From contig URLJ01000001.1 of NCBI GenBank assembly GCA_900548675.1, positions 1 to 64,000 of the forward strand: a DNA stretch of 64,000 bases, written 5' to 3'. Below, piece after piece: positions 32,391 through 39,683 of this stretch. This DNA comes from an uncultured Mollicutes bacterium (lineage in GTDB: Bacteria > Bacillota_I > Bacilli_A > ML615J-28 > CAG-313). Below the pieces are notes generated by a model. That model worked only from the letters and a program-made list of their open reading frames with translations. It was not told the origin of the DNA and ran no database searches. The translations under genes and the position numbers were made by a program. Position 1 is the first letter of the stretch, and each line of letters begins with the position of its first letter.

Positions 32391-32419
32391 ATTATAGCAG
32401 AAATTTTATTTAAAATCAA
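32391..32419 (-). promoter_or_regulatory. Promoter of RNA-module leader and Ro60-like gene
   Basis: TTGATT, a 17-bp spacer and TATAAT on the minus strand; predicted start near 32384. Confidence 0.85.
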
Positions 32420-32423
32420 CTAT

Positions 32424-32730
32424 TTAATTATAGATTTCCACTGTATAACCATAATGTTCTAATAATTGTTTCATATTAAAAACTCCTACTGGATTTGCGC
32501 TATGAATATAGATTTTATTGCATTTAATATTATTCTCCACTATTAGTTTTGCAATATCGTAACCAGTTTTTTCTTCGCCGTAAATCGTGGTCTAAATCTA
32601 CAATATCAAATCTATAAACTAATAAATTTTTAAGTGCTTGTTCATAATTACGAGCAATAGTTACTTTATTTATTTCTTCTTTCCAAATTTTTGGAAATCT
32701 TACATCATCAACATATAGAATATTTTTCAT
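32424..32730 (-). CDS. Cyclic-phosphate receiver (cREC) protein, frame interrupted
   Basis: The frame from ATG 32730 (behind GTGAGTGATAATT) reads ILYVDDVRFPKIW, ARNYEQALKNLL and DIVDLDHDL, then runs into an early stop. Skipping one C (in TTA-CGG-C) near 32580 restores GEEKTGYDIAKLIVENN and a complete C-terminus to 32424. That is the expected pattern of the cREC family, a receiver-like domain linked to RNA 2',3'-cyclic phosphate processing (family knowledge). It is a pseudogene, a sequencing error or a programmed +1 frameshift; gene 46728 has the same kind of break. Confidence 0.75.
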
Positions 32731-32760
32731 AATTATCACTCACTTTCTTAATTTATAATA

Positions 32761-32789
32761 ATTATATTACAATTTTAACTTAAAATCAA
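32761..32789 (-). promoter_or_regulatory. Promoter for cREC gene
   Basis: TTGATT, a 17-bp spacer and TATAAT on the minus strand. Confidence 0.8.
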
Positions 32790-32797
32790 ATTTTTAA

Positions 32798-32873
32798 TGG
32801 AGTCCTGTATTGGAATTGAACCAATGATAACGGTTTTGCAGACCGTCGCCTTAACCAACTTGGCTAACAGGAC
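32798..32873 (-). tRNA. tRNA-Cys(GCA)
   Basis: Acceptor GTCCTGT/ACAGGAC, the cysteine discriminator T73, encoded CCA, anticodon stem ACGGT/ACCGT with loop CTGCAAA. Confidence 0.92.
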
Positions 32874-32876
32874 AAA

Positions 32877-32951
32877 TGGTGCGTCTACTAGGAGTCGAAC
32901 CTAGAGCTCAGGGTTCGTAGCCCTGCATTTTATCCATTAAACTATAAACGC
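32877..32951 (-). tRNA. tRNA-Arg(ACG)
   Basis: Acceptor GCGTTTA/TAGACGC, A73, encoded CCA, anticodon stem CAGGG/CCCTG with loop CTACGAA. With inosine at position 34 it would read CGU, CGC and CGA but not CGG. Confidence 0.9.
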
Positions 32952-32954
32952 ATA

Positions 32955-33028
32955 TGGGGTAGACTGACGGTTACGCTCCGTCGTCTGGAGTGCCACAAAC
33001 TCCCGTTCTACTATTGAACTAAGCCTAC
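32955..33028 (-). tRNA. tRNA-His(GTG), divergent T-loop
   Basis: Acceptor GTAGGCT/AGTCTAC with the histidine discriminator C73 and encoded CCA; anticodon stem GGAGT/ACTCC with loop TTGTGGC. The base before position 1 is T, not the usual encoded G-1, and the T-loop is AGCGTAA instead of TTCRANY. Confidence 0.85.
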
Positions 33029-33065
33029 ACCCAAACTCACTTTATAAGTGAGCAAAGGTCTAAAC

Positions 33066-33530
33066 TTAATACCATAAACAACTATAATATTCTATAAATA
33101 GTTGCATACCTTCTCTTTTAGCTTCTCTATCAATACCTTCATATCCTTCGCGCGGACCGGTTAAATCTATCTTAAAAGCCAAAATCATTTTATCTAAAAT
33201 AGATAACCATTTATCGTGCGCAGCTTTATTAGCTTGTTCTCTTTCGTGGTCATTTTCCCAATTATATTTATTTGGTGTTAAACATCCTGGAGTACATAAT
33301 GGGGCTATATACTCTCTAAAATAACATAATTTAGAGTATATAAATAAACTTAAAGTATTGTCCAAACTAAAAAATTCATAATCACAAAAACCTTCTTTAT
33401 CTTCTTTATTACGACAATCTGCCGCAGCAACGTGGTCTAAATTTTCATCTTTTTCTAATTTTGGACTAAAAACTCCTGGCATATCATACCATTCAAAACC
33501 TAATTCTTTCAAATATTTATTTATTTTCAT
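33066..33530 (-). CDS. Hypothetical protein, 154 aa
   Basis: Soluble, acidic and aromatic protein with five cysteines. The ATG overlaps the stop of the helicase gene (ATGA-type overlap), so it is coupled with it. No motif is recognised. It is followed by the His-Arg-Cys tRNA cluster in the same transcript. Confidence 0.7.
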   Translation of the reverse strand: MKINKYLKELGFEWYDMPGVFSPKLEKDENLDHVAAADCRNKEDKEGFCDYEFFSLDNTLSLFIYSKLCYFREYIAPLCTPGCLTPNKYNWENDHEREQANKAAHDKWLSILDKMILAFKIDLTGPREGYEGIDREAKREGMQLFIEYYSCLWY

Positions 33531-34651
33531 AATAATACTACCACCTTATCTATCGCGCGAGTTATAGCAGTATATAGCCATCTACGATATTCTTCTCCTT
33601 GAAGCCAACAATCATCATAAACTAATACTTTATTAAATTGGGAACCTTGCGCCTTGTGAACTGTGATTGCATATCCAAAATCCATTTCAATAGACTTTTT
33701 AGGTAATACTTTCCCTCGTTTAGTGTATTCTATAAAAGGTTTTCCCTCTTTTAATAACTTGTGGTCTAATAATAATTCTCCAAAACTATCTTCTCCAATA
33801 TTGAAAGTCGCACGAATAGTATTTGTCATTTTAGTATTAATATTTGAAACCTGCCCTGTTAATCCATTAACCAAACATTCACCATTTAAAGATGCATAAT
33901 CCCAATAATTTTTTATACAAATTAACTTATCATTTTCATTTAAGGTATCAGTAAATCCTAATAATTTTCTAATTTGATTATTTAAATTTTTACGAGTGTC
34001 ATTCTTCGCACATAAAATTTGGTCAGCCCATAACAACATTCCTTCATTTAAATTAGATTTGTTATAAGTTTGAATATTTGTACCTTTTATACCAGTTTTT
34101 AAATTTTTGCCTTCACGCAATTGCATTGAATACTTTATAATATCATTGTCCAAAGCTTGGCGCATAACTTCTGTTAAAAAAATATGTGGTTTATTTAACA
34201 ATCCATTATCGCTGTCTTTATCAATTGGCGGCAATTGAAATGGGTCTCCCAACGCTATTACATATCTATTATGTTTCATTAATAAATTCCATAATTTTTT
34301 TGGACACATTGAAATTTCGTCTACAATAATTAATTTTAGTTCTTCATCTAATTCTGGCTTTGGTCTATGCACAAAACCACCGTAACCATTTGGATAAGAT
34401 TTATATAATAACTTATGTAAAGTCATCGCGGCTTTACCTTGATTTTGCAAAACTAATGCAGCCTTACCTGTAAAAGAAGCGTATGCCACTTCGTCTTCTG
34501 CAAATCCAAAGGCGTCAACGATTGCATTAACTAAATAACTTTTCCCTGTTCCTGCATATCCTGCAATTACAGTATAAGGTTTACCTTCTTTATATCTTTG
34601 AAGACAAATTTCTAAACCTTCTTGTTGTTTTTTAGTTAAATTATAACCCAT
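33527..34651 (-). CDS. Dda/RecD2-like SF1B DNA helicase
   Basis: 374 residues. Walker A AGYAGTGKSY (about 30-39), motif Ia ASFTGKAALVL, Walker B IIVDEISM, motif III GDPFQLPPI, motif IV-like EVMRQ, and the UvrD_C_2 end YAITVHKAQGSQF, then YTAITRA. The complete motif order is that of 5'-3' SF1B helicases such as T4 Dda and RecD2, which help start replication and clear forks. ATG behind GGAGGAAAGAAAAAT. Confidence 0.88.
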   Translation of the reverse strand: MGYNLTKKQQEGLEICLQRYKEGKPYTVIAGYAGTGKSYLVNAIVDAFGFAEDEVAYASFTGKAALVLQNQGKAAMTLHKLLYKSYPNGYGGFVHRPKPELDEELKLIIVDEISMCPKKLWNLLMKHNRYVIALGDPFQLPPIDKDSDNGLLNKPHIFLTEVMRQALDNDIIKYSMQLREGKNLKTGIKGTNIQTYNKSNLNEGMLLWADQILCAKNDTRKNLNNQIRKLLGFTDTLNENDKLICIKNYWDYASLNGECLVNGLTGQVSNINTKMTNTIRATFNIGEDSFGELLLDHKLLKEGKPFIEYTKRGKVLPKKSIEMDFGYAITVHKAQGSQFNKVLVYDDCWLQGEEYRRWLYTAITRAIDKVVVLL

Positions 34652-34946
34652 ATTTTTCTTTCCTCCATAGCTCCCAAAAATCTGATTTAATTATAAAATC
34701 ATTCATTTCTTCAAAAATTTTATGCATAAAGAAATCAGATTCTCCTCTTATCCATTCTCTAATTATTCTATTTCTATTAGGTTCTAATTCATCTATTAAT
34801 TCATAAAGATAATAACTTACACCATCTAATTGCGCTTTTTGGTATTGTCGTACCCAAAATCTATTCTCAAATACGTCTTCCTTTAATGACTTATTAAATT
34901 CTCTTACTTTTTTATTTACTTTTTTATCTGTTTTTGTTTTACTCAC
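34641..34946 (-). CDS. Hypothetical protein, 101 aa
   Basis: The first 25 residues are basic (KTKTDKKVNKKVREFNKS); the rest is helical and aromatic. It overlaps the helicase start by 11 bases and its own start shares one base with the upstream stop. A helicase partner is possible, but nothing in the sequence shows it. Confidence 0.65.
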   Translation of the reverse strand: MSKTKTDKKVNKKVREFNKSLKEDVFENRFWVRQYQKAQLDGVSYYLYELIDELEPNRNRIIREWIRGESDFFMHKIFEEMNDFIIKSDFWELWRKEKYGL

Positions 34947-35164
34947 TAATAATCACCAAACCATTCATTTATACTTTTTTCTGCAAAGCCCATTGCAGCT
35001 GCAAATTCTTTACACATACAATAATAGCTTTCTAAACTCATTATTTGTCCATCGCTTTCTTCACCATACCAAACTTTTTCCATTTTGCAAGTTTCATTAT
35101 AAGCATCTTGTCTAGTATTGTCAATTAATTGAAATCTCATTGTATTTTTATTTTTCTTTCCCAT
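34946..35164 (-). CDS. Hypothetical protein, 72 aa
   Basis: Start set at ATG 35164, behind AGAAGGAGATTAATATT; the longer frame runs through the previous gene. Soluble, with a Met/Cys-rich middle (SLESYYCMCKEFAAAMGF). Unrecognised. Confidence 0.65.
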   Translation of the reverse strand: MGKKNKNTMRFQLIDNTRQDAYNETCKMEKVWYGEESDGQIMSLESYYCMCKEFAAAMGFAEKSINEWFGDY

Positions 35165-35168
35165 AATA

Positions 35169-35375
35169 TTAATCTCCTTCTTTTTCCCAAATATGTTGCC
35201 CACGCACTTTACCTCGTGGAACTTCACCTTTTTCAAACCATCCACAATCTTTTCGTCTATCTGCACATAAATAACAGCATCCTATTGCACAAGTGTTGTG
35301 AAAACCAACTATATCTAAATCATAATAAAATTTACATTCTTCACATTTTGTATATTTTTCTTCTTCTTTTTCCAT
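35169..35375 (-). CDS. Cys-rich small protein, 68 aa
   Basis: CEEC near residue 11, then CAIGCCYLCADRRKDC, gives eight cysteines for one or two zinc sites, followed by WFEKGEVPRG. The pattern is seen in many short phage proteins of unknown role. It lies just after tRNA-Ser(GCT). Confidence 0.7.
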   Translation of the reverse strand: MEKEEEKYTKCEECKFYYDLDIVGFHNTCAIGCCYLCADRRKDCGWFEKGEVPRGKVRGQHIWEKEGD

Positions 35376-35389
35376 ATTAATTACTCCTT

Positions 35390-35480
35390 TGGCGCGACGA
35401 GATGGATTCGAACCATCGGTGGCCTTTCGACCACGCTTCCTTAGCAGGGAAGTGGTTTAAGCCAGCTCACCCATCGCCGC
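35390..35480 (-). tRNA. tRNA-Ser(GCT)
   Basis: Class II with a long variable arm; acceptor GCGGCGA/TCGTCGC, G73, encoded CCA, anticodon stem CTTCC/GGAAG with loop CTGCTAA. Confidence 0.92.
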
Positions 35481-35482
35481 AT

Positions 35483-35707
35483 TTAATATTTTCCTTCTTG
35501 TTTCATTTTTATTATCATATCTTCCAATTCATCTTGCGAATAATAATAATCTCTTAATTCAATATGATTGTGAGTATGTTCGCATTTAAAACAATAAAAA
35601 TTTTTATAGTGTCCAAACTTTTTTTGTTTCGCTGTTTTTCTAAATATTGTATGAATTGTCCCACATCTTGGGCAATAAAGCTTAGTCTCTGTCGTGCTTT
35701 GTTTCAT
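35483..35707 (-). CDS. Zinc-ribbon protein, 74 aa
   Basis: Start at ATG 35707 after AAGAAGTTGATAATT. CPRCG near residue 12 and CFKCEHTHNH near residue 39 make a classic zinc ribbon, with an acidic helix at the end. Probably a nucleic-acid or protein adaptor. It is followed by tRNA-Ser in one transcript. Confidence 0.7.
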   Translation of the reverse strand: MKQSTTETKLYCPRCGTIHTIFRKTAKQKKFGHYKNFYCFKCEHTHNHIELRDYYYSQDELEDMIIKMKQEGKY

Positions 35708-35742
35708 AATTATCAACTTCTTTCTTAATTTATTCTATAATA

Positions 35743-35771
35743 ATTATATTACAATTTTAACTTAAAGTCAA
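35743..35771 (-). promoter_or_regulatory. Promoter for zinc-ribbon gene and tRNA-Ser
   Basis: TTGACT, a 17-bp spacer and TATAAT on the minus strand, directly after structured module 5. Confidence 0.8.
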
Positions 35772-35790
35772 TTTTTTTAAATAAAAACAA

Positions 35791-35857
35791 GGCGCAATAT
35801 CTAATACCCAAAATTAGTCGCTCGTAAAGGTCGAGCCAAGAGAATGCTGTATGCGCC
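35791..35857 (-). ncRNA. Structured module 5, downstream of tmRNA
   Basis: 67 nt closed by GGCGCA/TGCGCC. ATA-CAGCA follows GGCGC as in the four leader modules at 31.8-32.4 kb. Inner hairpins are GCTCG/CGAGC and CTAAT/ATTAG, each with a 7-nt loop. The 3' side continues TTGTTTTTATTT, like module 4. It begins 16 nt after the tmRNA CCA end. Confidence 0.6.
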
Positions 35858-35873
35858 TTTCTATGGTGGAGGT

Positions 35874-36200
35874 AACGAGAATCGAACTCGTGTCCCATTA
35901 TATTTAATAATAAACTTCTACAAGTTTAGTTTATTTTCAATAAATTTTTAATTTTAAAATAAACAAAGTCAATTAAAAATTAGTTGTTAATAAAAATACT
36001 TCTACAACTATTAAAATATTTTGTTCCGTTGTTCTTCCATTACGAAAGGAGGTGATACATATATTAAACTGTTCTAGTCAAAGACTAGGCAGCCATTAAA
36101 ACTTCGTTTGCTCTTATTCTTTTTGAACTTTTAAAGTGTCCTGTTCACCACTACTTGCTTATTATTATTTCCTACAATAGTCGAAACCAAATATACCCCC
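35874..36200 (-). ncRNA. ssrA: tmRNA (ssrA), tag ANEVLMAA
   Basis: The acceptor GGGGGTA pairs with TACCTCC and has the G3-U70 alanine determinant; 3' CCA is encoded. The 5' part reads TTTGGTTTCGACT, the D-loop analogue of tmRNAs. The T-arm is ACGAG-TTCGATT-CTCGT. The resume codon is GCA at 36111, about 90 nt from the 5' end as in E. coli, and the tag ORF is A-N-E-V-L-M-A-A followed by TAG (36085-36111). The total length of 327 nt is slightly short. It should rescue stalled ribosomes during infection and mark peptides for ClpXP-type proteolysis. Confidence 0.92.
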
Positions 36201-36305
36201 ATATATATCAACCTAATGGCACGAATCTGACCGCTTGGTCGGGTGTAGCATATATATCTTATAAAAGATTATACCTCTTATAATCCTCGTGCATTAGGTT
36301 ATTAA

Positions 36306-36620
36306 CTATTTATTTATTTTCTTTGCGGCTTTTTCTGCCTTTAATCTAGCTTTTTCTGCGCGTTCAGCATCTCTTTGCGCATTAGCTTCCAATTTTGTTA
36401 AATACTCGTGTCTAACTTCTTCTACATCAAACCTTTCTGGATTGTGTAAAGTTATATTTAAAGTTGCATAATAAGTTTCACCTTCATATTCTACCTCTAT
36501 TAAACGACCTTTAACAACCGGCTCTGTCCCTATATGACTATTGGCAAAACCTTGTAATGAAACTCCGTATAAAAAGGCTCTTAATTCTGCTTCTTTTGCT
36601 TTACTTAATTTCTTTCCCAT
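36306..36620 (-). CDS. Hypothetical protein with Ala/Lys/Glu-rich tail, 104 aa
   Basis: Start at ATG 36620 behind AAAGGAGAAATT. A beta-rich core (GRLIEVEYEGETYYATLNI) is followed by a charged helix of AERAEKARLKAEKAAKK type. The same layout occurs in the protein at 10451, so they are probably distant paralogues. It lies 100 bases upstream of the tmRNA and may be co-transcribed with it. Confidence 0.7.
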   Translation of the reverse strand: MGKKLSKAKEAELRAFLYGVSLQGFANSHIGTEPVVKGRLIEVEYEGETYYATLNITLHNPERFDVEEVRHEYLTKLEANAQRDAERAEKARLKAEKAAKKINK

Positions 36621-36660
36621 AATTTCTCCTTTCATACTTATATTATATCAAAATTTTTCC

Positions 36661-37224
36661 TTAATTACAACTTTTTAAATTCCAATCTTCTGCCCAACAA
36701 ATGTTTTCATGAACATACTTATCTTTGTAAATTTCTTCAATCTCTGCAAGTGTAACAGGTTCATAATTAACACATTCTACACTTACACAGTACATATTTT
36801 TATGTCTTACATATTTATTATGAATATGTCCATAAATCATTTTCGCGCCATAATACATACCTGCATAATCGATAATTGGATAATGAGAAAGTATAATTTG
36901 CTGTTTATCCTCATTTACTTGAAGATAATCACATACTTTTTCAAAACACTCATCAAAATCGCGCTGACCAGCATACTTATCGTGATTCCCTTTAATTAAA
37001 ATTTTCTTTCCATTTAATTGTTTCAAAATTTTAATTGCGTCTTGTTTACTCATTTTAAAACAAAAATCACCTAAAATATATACTGTATCTTCGTTTGTTA
37101 CTTTATTATTCCATTTTTCAATTAATTGTTTATTCATATCTTCTGTATTTTCAAAAGGTCTATTACAAATTTGAATAATACGTTCATGACCAAAATGCGG
37201 GTCTGCTATAAAAAAGTTAGCCAT
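36661..37224 (-). CDS. Calcineurin-like metallophosphoesterase, short form
   Basis: 187 residues with all metal motifs: FIADPHFGH (D-x-H), ILGDFCF, IKGNHDKY, LSHYPI and YGHIHNK. Domain length and the DPHFGHERII start fit the small phage/bacterial phosphoesterases that hydrolyse phosphodiesters, including cyclic ones. A second, larger enzyme of the fold is at 14105. ATG behind AAAGGAGCAAATATT. Confidence 0.85.
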   Translation of the reverse strand: MANFFIADPHFGHERIIQICNRPFENTEDMNKQLIEKWNNKVTNEDTVYILGDFCFKMSKQDAIKILKQLNGKKILIKGNHDKYAGQRDFDECFEKVCDYLQVNEDKQQIILSHYPIIDYAGMYYGAKMIYGHIHNKYVRHKNMYCVSVECVNYEPVTLAEIEEIYKDKYVHENICWAEDWNLKSCN

Positions 37225-37239
37225 AATATTTGCTCCTTT

Positions 37240-37497
37240 CTATTTTAATCCTAATCGAATTAAACTATCGTTTAAAAAATCAAAAATTGCAAATTTAAAT
37301 TTTGGAGTTTCTTCTTGTAAATTACCATCTAGTTTAATTCCAATAGCTTCATCGCCATAATTATCTTCTACTCCTACAAATGTTAATGAAGGATACATTA
37401 CACTCCACCAACATTCAACAGTTTTTTGTGAATTATAAAAATGTGCAATTAAAATTACAATTAATAAAATAATTAAACTTATAATTATTTTTTTCAT
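37240..37497 (-). CDS. Small membrane-anchored protein, 85 aa
   Basis: Start ATG 37497 after GGAGGTTTGTG. One N-terminal TM helix (KKIIISLIILLIVILIAHFY) and no lipobox; the soluble part of about 60 residues is probably outside the cell. Unrecognised. Confidence 0.7.
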   Translation of the reverse strand: MKKIIISLIILLIVILIAHFYNSQKTVECWWSVMYPSLTFVGVEDNYGDEAIGIKLDGNLQEETPKFKFAIFDFLNDSLIRLGLK

Positions 37498-37525
37498 CAC
37501 AAACCTCCTTTTAACTCACAAAGGT

Positions 37526-38035
37526 TTACAAATCCAAATCTAATTCATCTAATTCTTCTTCCATTTGTTTTTTCCATTCTCTTTTAACCTGAGTACGATT
37601 AAATTTCTGCTTTCGTTGTTCCTTCTGTCTCTGTAATTCTTCGTATTGCTCCTTTGTTGTATTTTCAGCTTTTATTATAATACAATCATCAGCTGAAGTC
37701 AAATTTGGAAAAGTTACTTGTCCACTATCTTGAACTTCACCCTTCCCATTCATCACAAGAAAATTAATTTTCCAAGCTCTTATTTCATCATTTAAAGCAG
37801 CTTGTTCTTTTGGTGGTAAACTGTGTAACCATTTATGATTACCCCAAGCAAGATTTGCCCCATTTTCAACTGAGGCATCTCCACCGTGTTCTTTTTTTCT
37901 TAAATGATGATATGTAATCTGTTTATCTATCGTCTTCGCGCCAGCAATTGAGCGAATTCCCATTCGTTCTATAAAGCAACCTTTTCCATAAATTCGCTCT
38001 AAAGCTTGTCTAGCTTTTTTATTACTTTTGCTCAC
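37526..38035 (-). CDS. HNH endonuclease, phage type
   Basis: The likely start is GTG 38035, 9 bases after TAGGAG. HNH core: CFIERMGIRSIAGAKTIDKQ, then ITYHHLRKKEHGGDASVENG and LAWGNHKWLHSL with paired His, Asn and final His. The C-terminal 50 residues form a highly charged helix. It could be a homing nuclease or a packaging-associated HNH protein; it overlaps no intron. It lies just after the SHMT gene in the same operon. Confidence 0.8.
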   Translation of the reverse strand: MSKSNKKARQALERIYGKGCFIERMGIRSIAGAKTIDKQITYHHLRKKEHGGDASVENGANLAWGNHKWLHSLPPKEQAALNDEIRAWKINFLVMNGKGEVQDSGQVTFPNLTSADDCIIIKAENTTKEQYEELQRQKEQRKQKFNRTQVKREWKKQMEEELDELDLDL

Positions 38036-38046
38036 GGCAACCACTC

Positions 38047-39315
38047 CTAACTATATAATGGGTGTTTTTTACATAATTGTGCTACTTCTTCCTTTAATAA
38101 AATTTTTTGATTTTCATCCATATCATTTGTAGTTAATACAATTGAAATAATACGAGCAATTTCTTTCATATCGGCTGTGTTAAAACCTCTTGTTGTTACA
38201 GCTGCTGTTCCTATTCTTATACCACTTGTAACCATTGGTCTTTCTGGGTCATTTGGAACTGCATTTTTGTTTAGTGTAATATTAATTTCTTCTAAACGAT
38301 TTTGAGCTTCTATTCCAGTAATTCCAACGTTTCTTAAATCTATTAATAATAAATGATTATCTGTTCCACCTGTAATTAGATTAAAACCTCTTTCTTTTAA
38401 TTCATTTGCTAAAGTATAACAATTGTCCACTATTCTTTTTTGATAATCAATAAATTCAGGTTTTAATGCCTCTGCAAAGCATACTGCTTTTGCAGCAATA
38501 ATGTGTTCAAGCGGTCCACCTTGAGTACCTGGAAATACAGCACTATCAATTTTTTTACCATATTCTTCTTTACATAAAATAATTCCACCACGAGGTCCTC
38601 TTAATGTTTTATGAGTTGTAGAAGTAACTACATCTGCATAAGGAATTGGGCTTTGATGTAATCCTGCTGCAACTAATCCTGCAATATGAGCCATATCTAC
38701 CATAAAAATTGGTTTTTCAAAAAATTCGTCATCTTCCACAGCTTTATTAATCATATCTCTCATTTTTGCAAAATCAATTTCTCTTGGATACGCACTAGCA
38801 CCTGCAATAATTAATTTAGGTCTGCTCATACGCATCATATCATCAAAATTTTCATAATCTATATAACCTTTCTCATCTGTTCTATATTCTACAATATTAT
38901 AAATTTTCCCACTTTGATTTACAGGTGAACCGTGTGATAGATGTGCGCCGTTTTGTAAGCTCATTGTAAGTATAGTATCTCCTGGTTTTAGAAAAGCTTG
39001 ATAAACCGCTAAGTTAGCTTGTGCACCTGAATGAGGTTGAACATTTGCATATTCAGCTCCAAACAATTTCTTTAATCTATCAATTGCTAACTGTTCTATA
39101 TTATCTACAAATTTACATCCACCATAATATCTTCGACCTGGGTATCCTTCAGCATACTTATTTGTTAAATAACTTCCCATTGCTTCCATAACAGCTGGAC
39201 TAACAAAATTTTCTGAGGCTATCAATTCTATATTAGTTTGTTGGCGTTCTTTTTCTGCCATTATATTAGCATAGACTTCAGGGTCTTGCATTAATAAATT
39301 ATAAAATTCTGTCAT
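38047..39315 (-). CDS. glyA: Serine hydroxymethyltransferase
   Basis: 422 residues from ATG 39315 (behind TTGGAGGAAGAAA). Full-length SHMT signatures: [61 protein letters not shown] and the PLP lysine in [15 protein letters not shown]. It converts serine and tetrahydrofolate to glycine and methylene-THF. In a phage this would feed thymidylate or hydroxymethyl-pyrimidine synthesis. The sequence is close to bacterial GlyA and was probably acquired from a Firmicutes host. Confidence 0.93.
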   Translation of the reverse strand: MTEFYNLLMQDPEVYANIMAEKERQQTNIELIASENFVSPAVMEAMGSYLTNKYAEGYPGRRYYGGCKFVDNIEQLAIDRLKKLFGAEYANVQPHSGAQANLAVYQAFLKPGDTILTMSLQNGAHLSHGSPVNQSGKIYNIVEYRTDEKGYIDYENFDDMMRMSRPKLIIAGASAYPREIDFAKMRDMINKAVEDDEFFEKPIFMVDMAHIAGLVAAGLHQSPIPYADVVTSTTHKTLRGPRGGIILCKEEYGKKIDSAVFPGTQGGPLEHIIAAKAVCFAEALKPEFIDYQKRIVDNCYTLANELKERGFNLITGGTDNHLLLIDLRNVGITGIEAQNRLEEINITLNKNAVPNDPERPMVTSGIRIGTAAVTTRGFNTADMKEIARIISIVLTTNDMDENQKILLKEEVAQLCKKHPLYS

Positions 39316-39445
39316 TTTCTTCCTCCAATTTTCTATCAAGTTCTAATAGATGGGCGTAAACCTCTGATACACATTCTTTACAGTCTTCTATCTCACCGCG
39401 CTTGGGACAGAACATTTTTATACAAATTCTACAACAATGTGTCAT
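39299..39445 (-). CDS. Cys-rich mini-protein, 48 aa
   Basis: Start at ATG 39445, behind [23 protein letters not shown], then CKEC, gives six cysteines for a small zinc knuckle, then a charged helix ([14 protein letters not shown]). It overlaps the SHMT start. First gene of the leftward operon. Confidence 0.65.
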   Translation of the reverse strand: MTHCCRICIKMFCPKRGEIEDCKECVSEVYAHLLELDRKLEEENDRIL

Positions 39446-39683
39446 ATTAACCTCCATCTTAAACATTCTTATAATAAGTATAATAAAATTCGCGCGAAAA
39501 GTCAAACTTTGTTTTACTATCTAGAAATTTGACTTTTAAAAACAATTATGATATTTATACGTGCGCGCACGCGCATTATTATAAAAGGAAGAAAACTTAC
39601 TTTGCGCGCGAGTGACAAATAAAGACTTGAAAAAAGAAAAAATCTGTGTTATACTATTTATATATAAATGGAGGTTATAAATT
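39446..39683. promoter_or_regulatory. Divergent control region with GC palindromes
   Basis: Leftward promoter TTGACT-17 bp-TATACT (about 39478-39506) and rightward promoter TTGAAA (39627-39632)-17 bp-TATACT (39650-39655). Between them is unusual GC-rich alternating sequence: GTGCGCGCACGCGC near 39572 and TTGCGCGCGAG near 39602; the leftward spacer itself holds TTCGCGCGAA. These palindromes are candidate operators or an origin. Confidence 0.65.
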
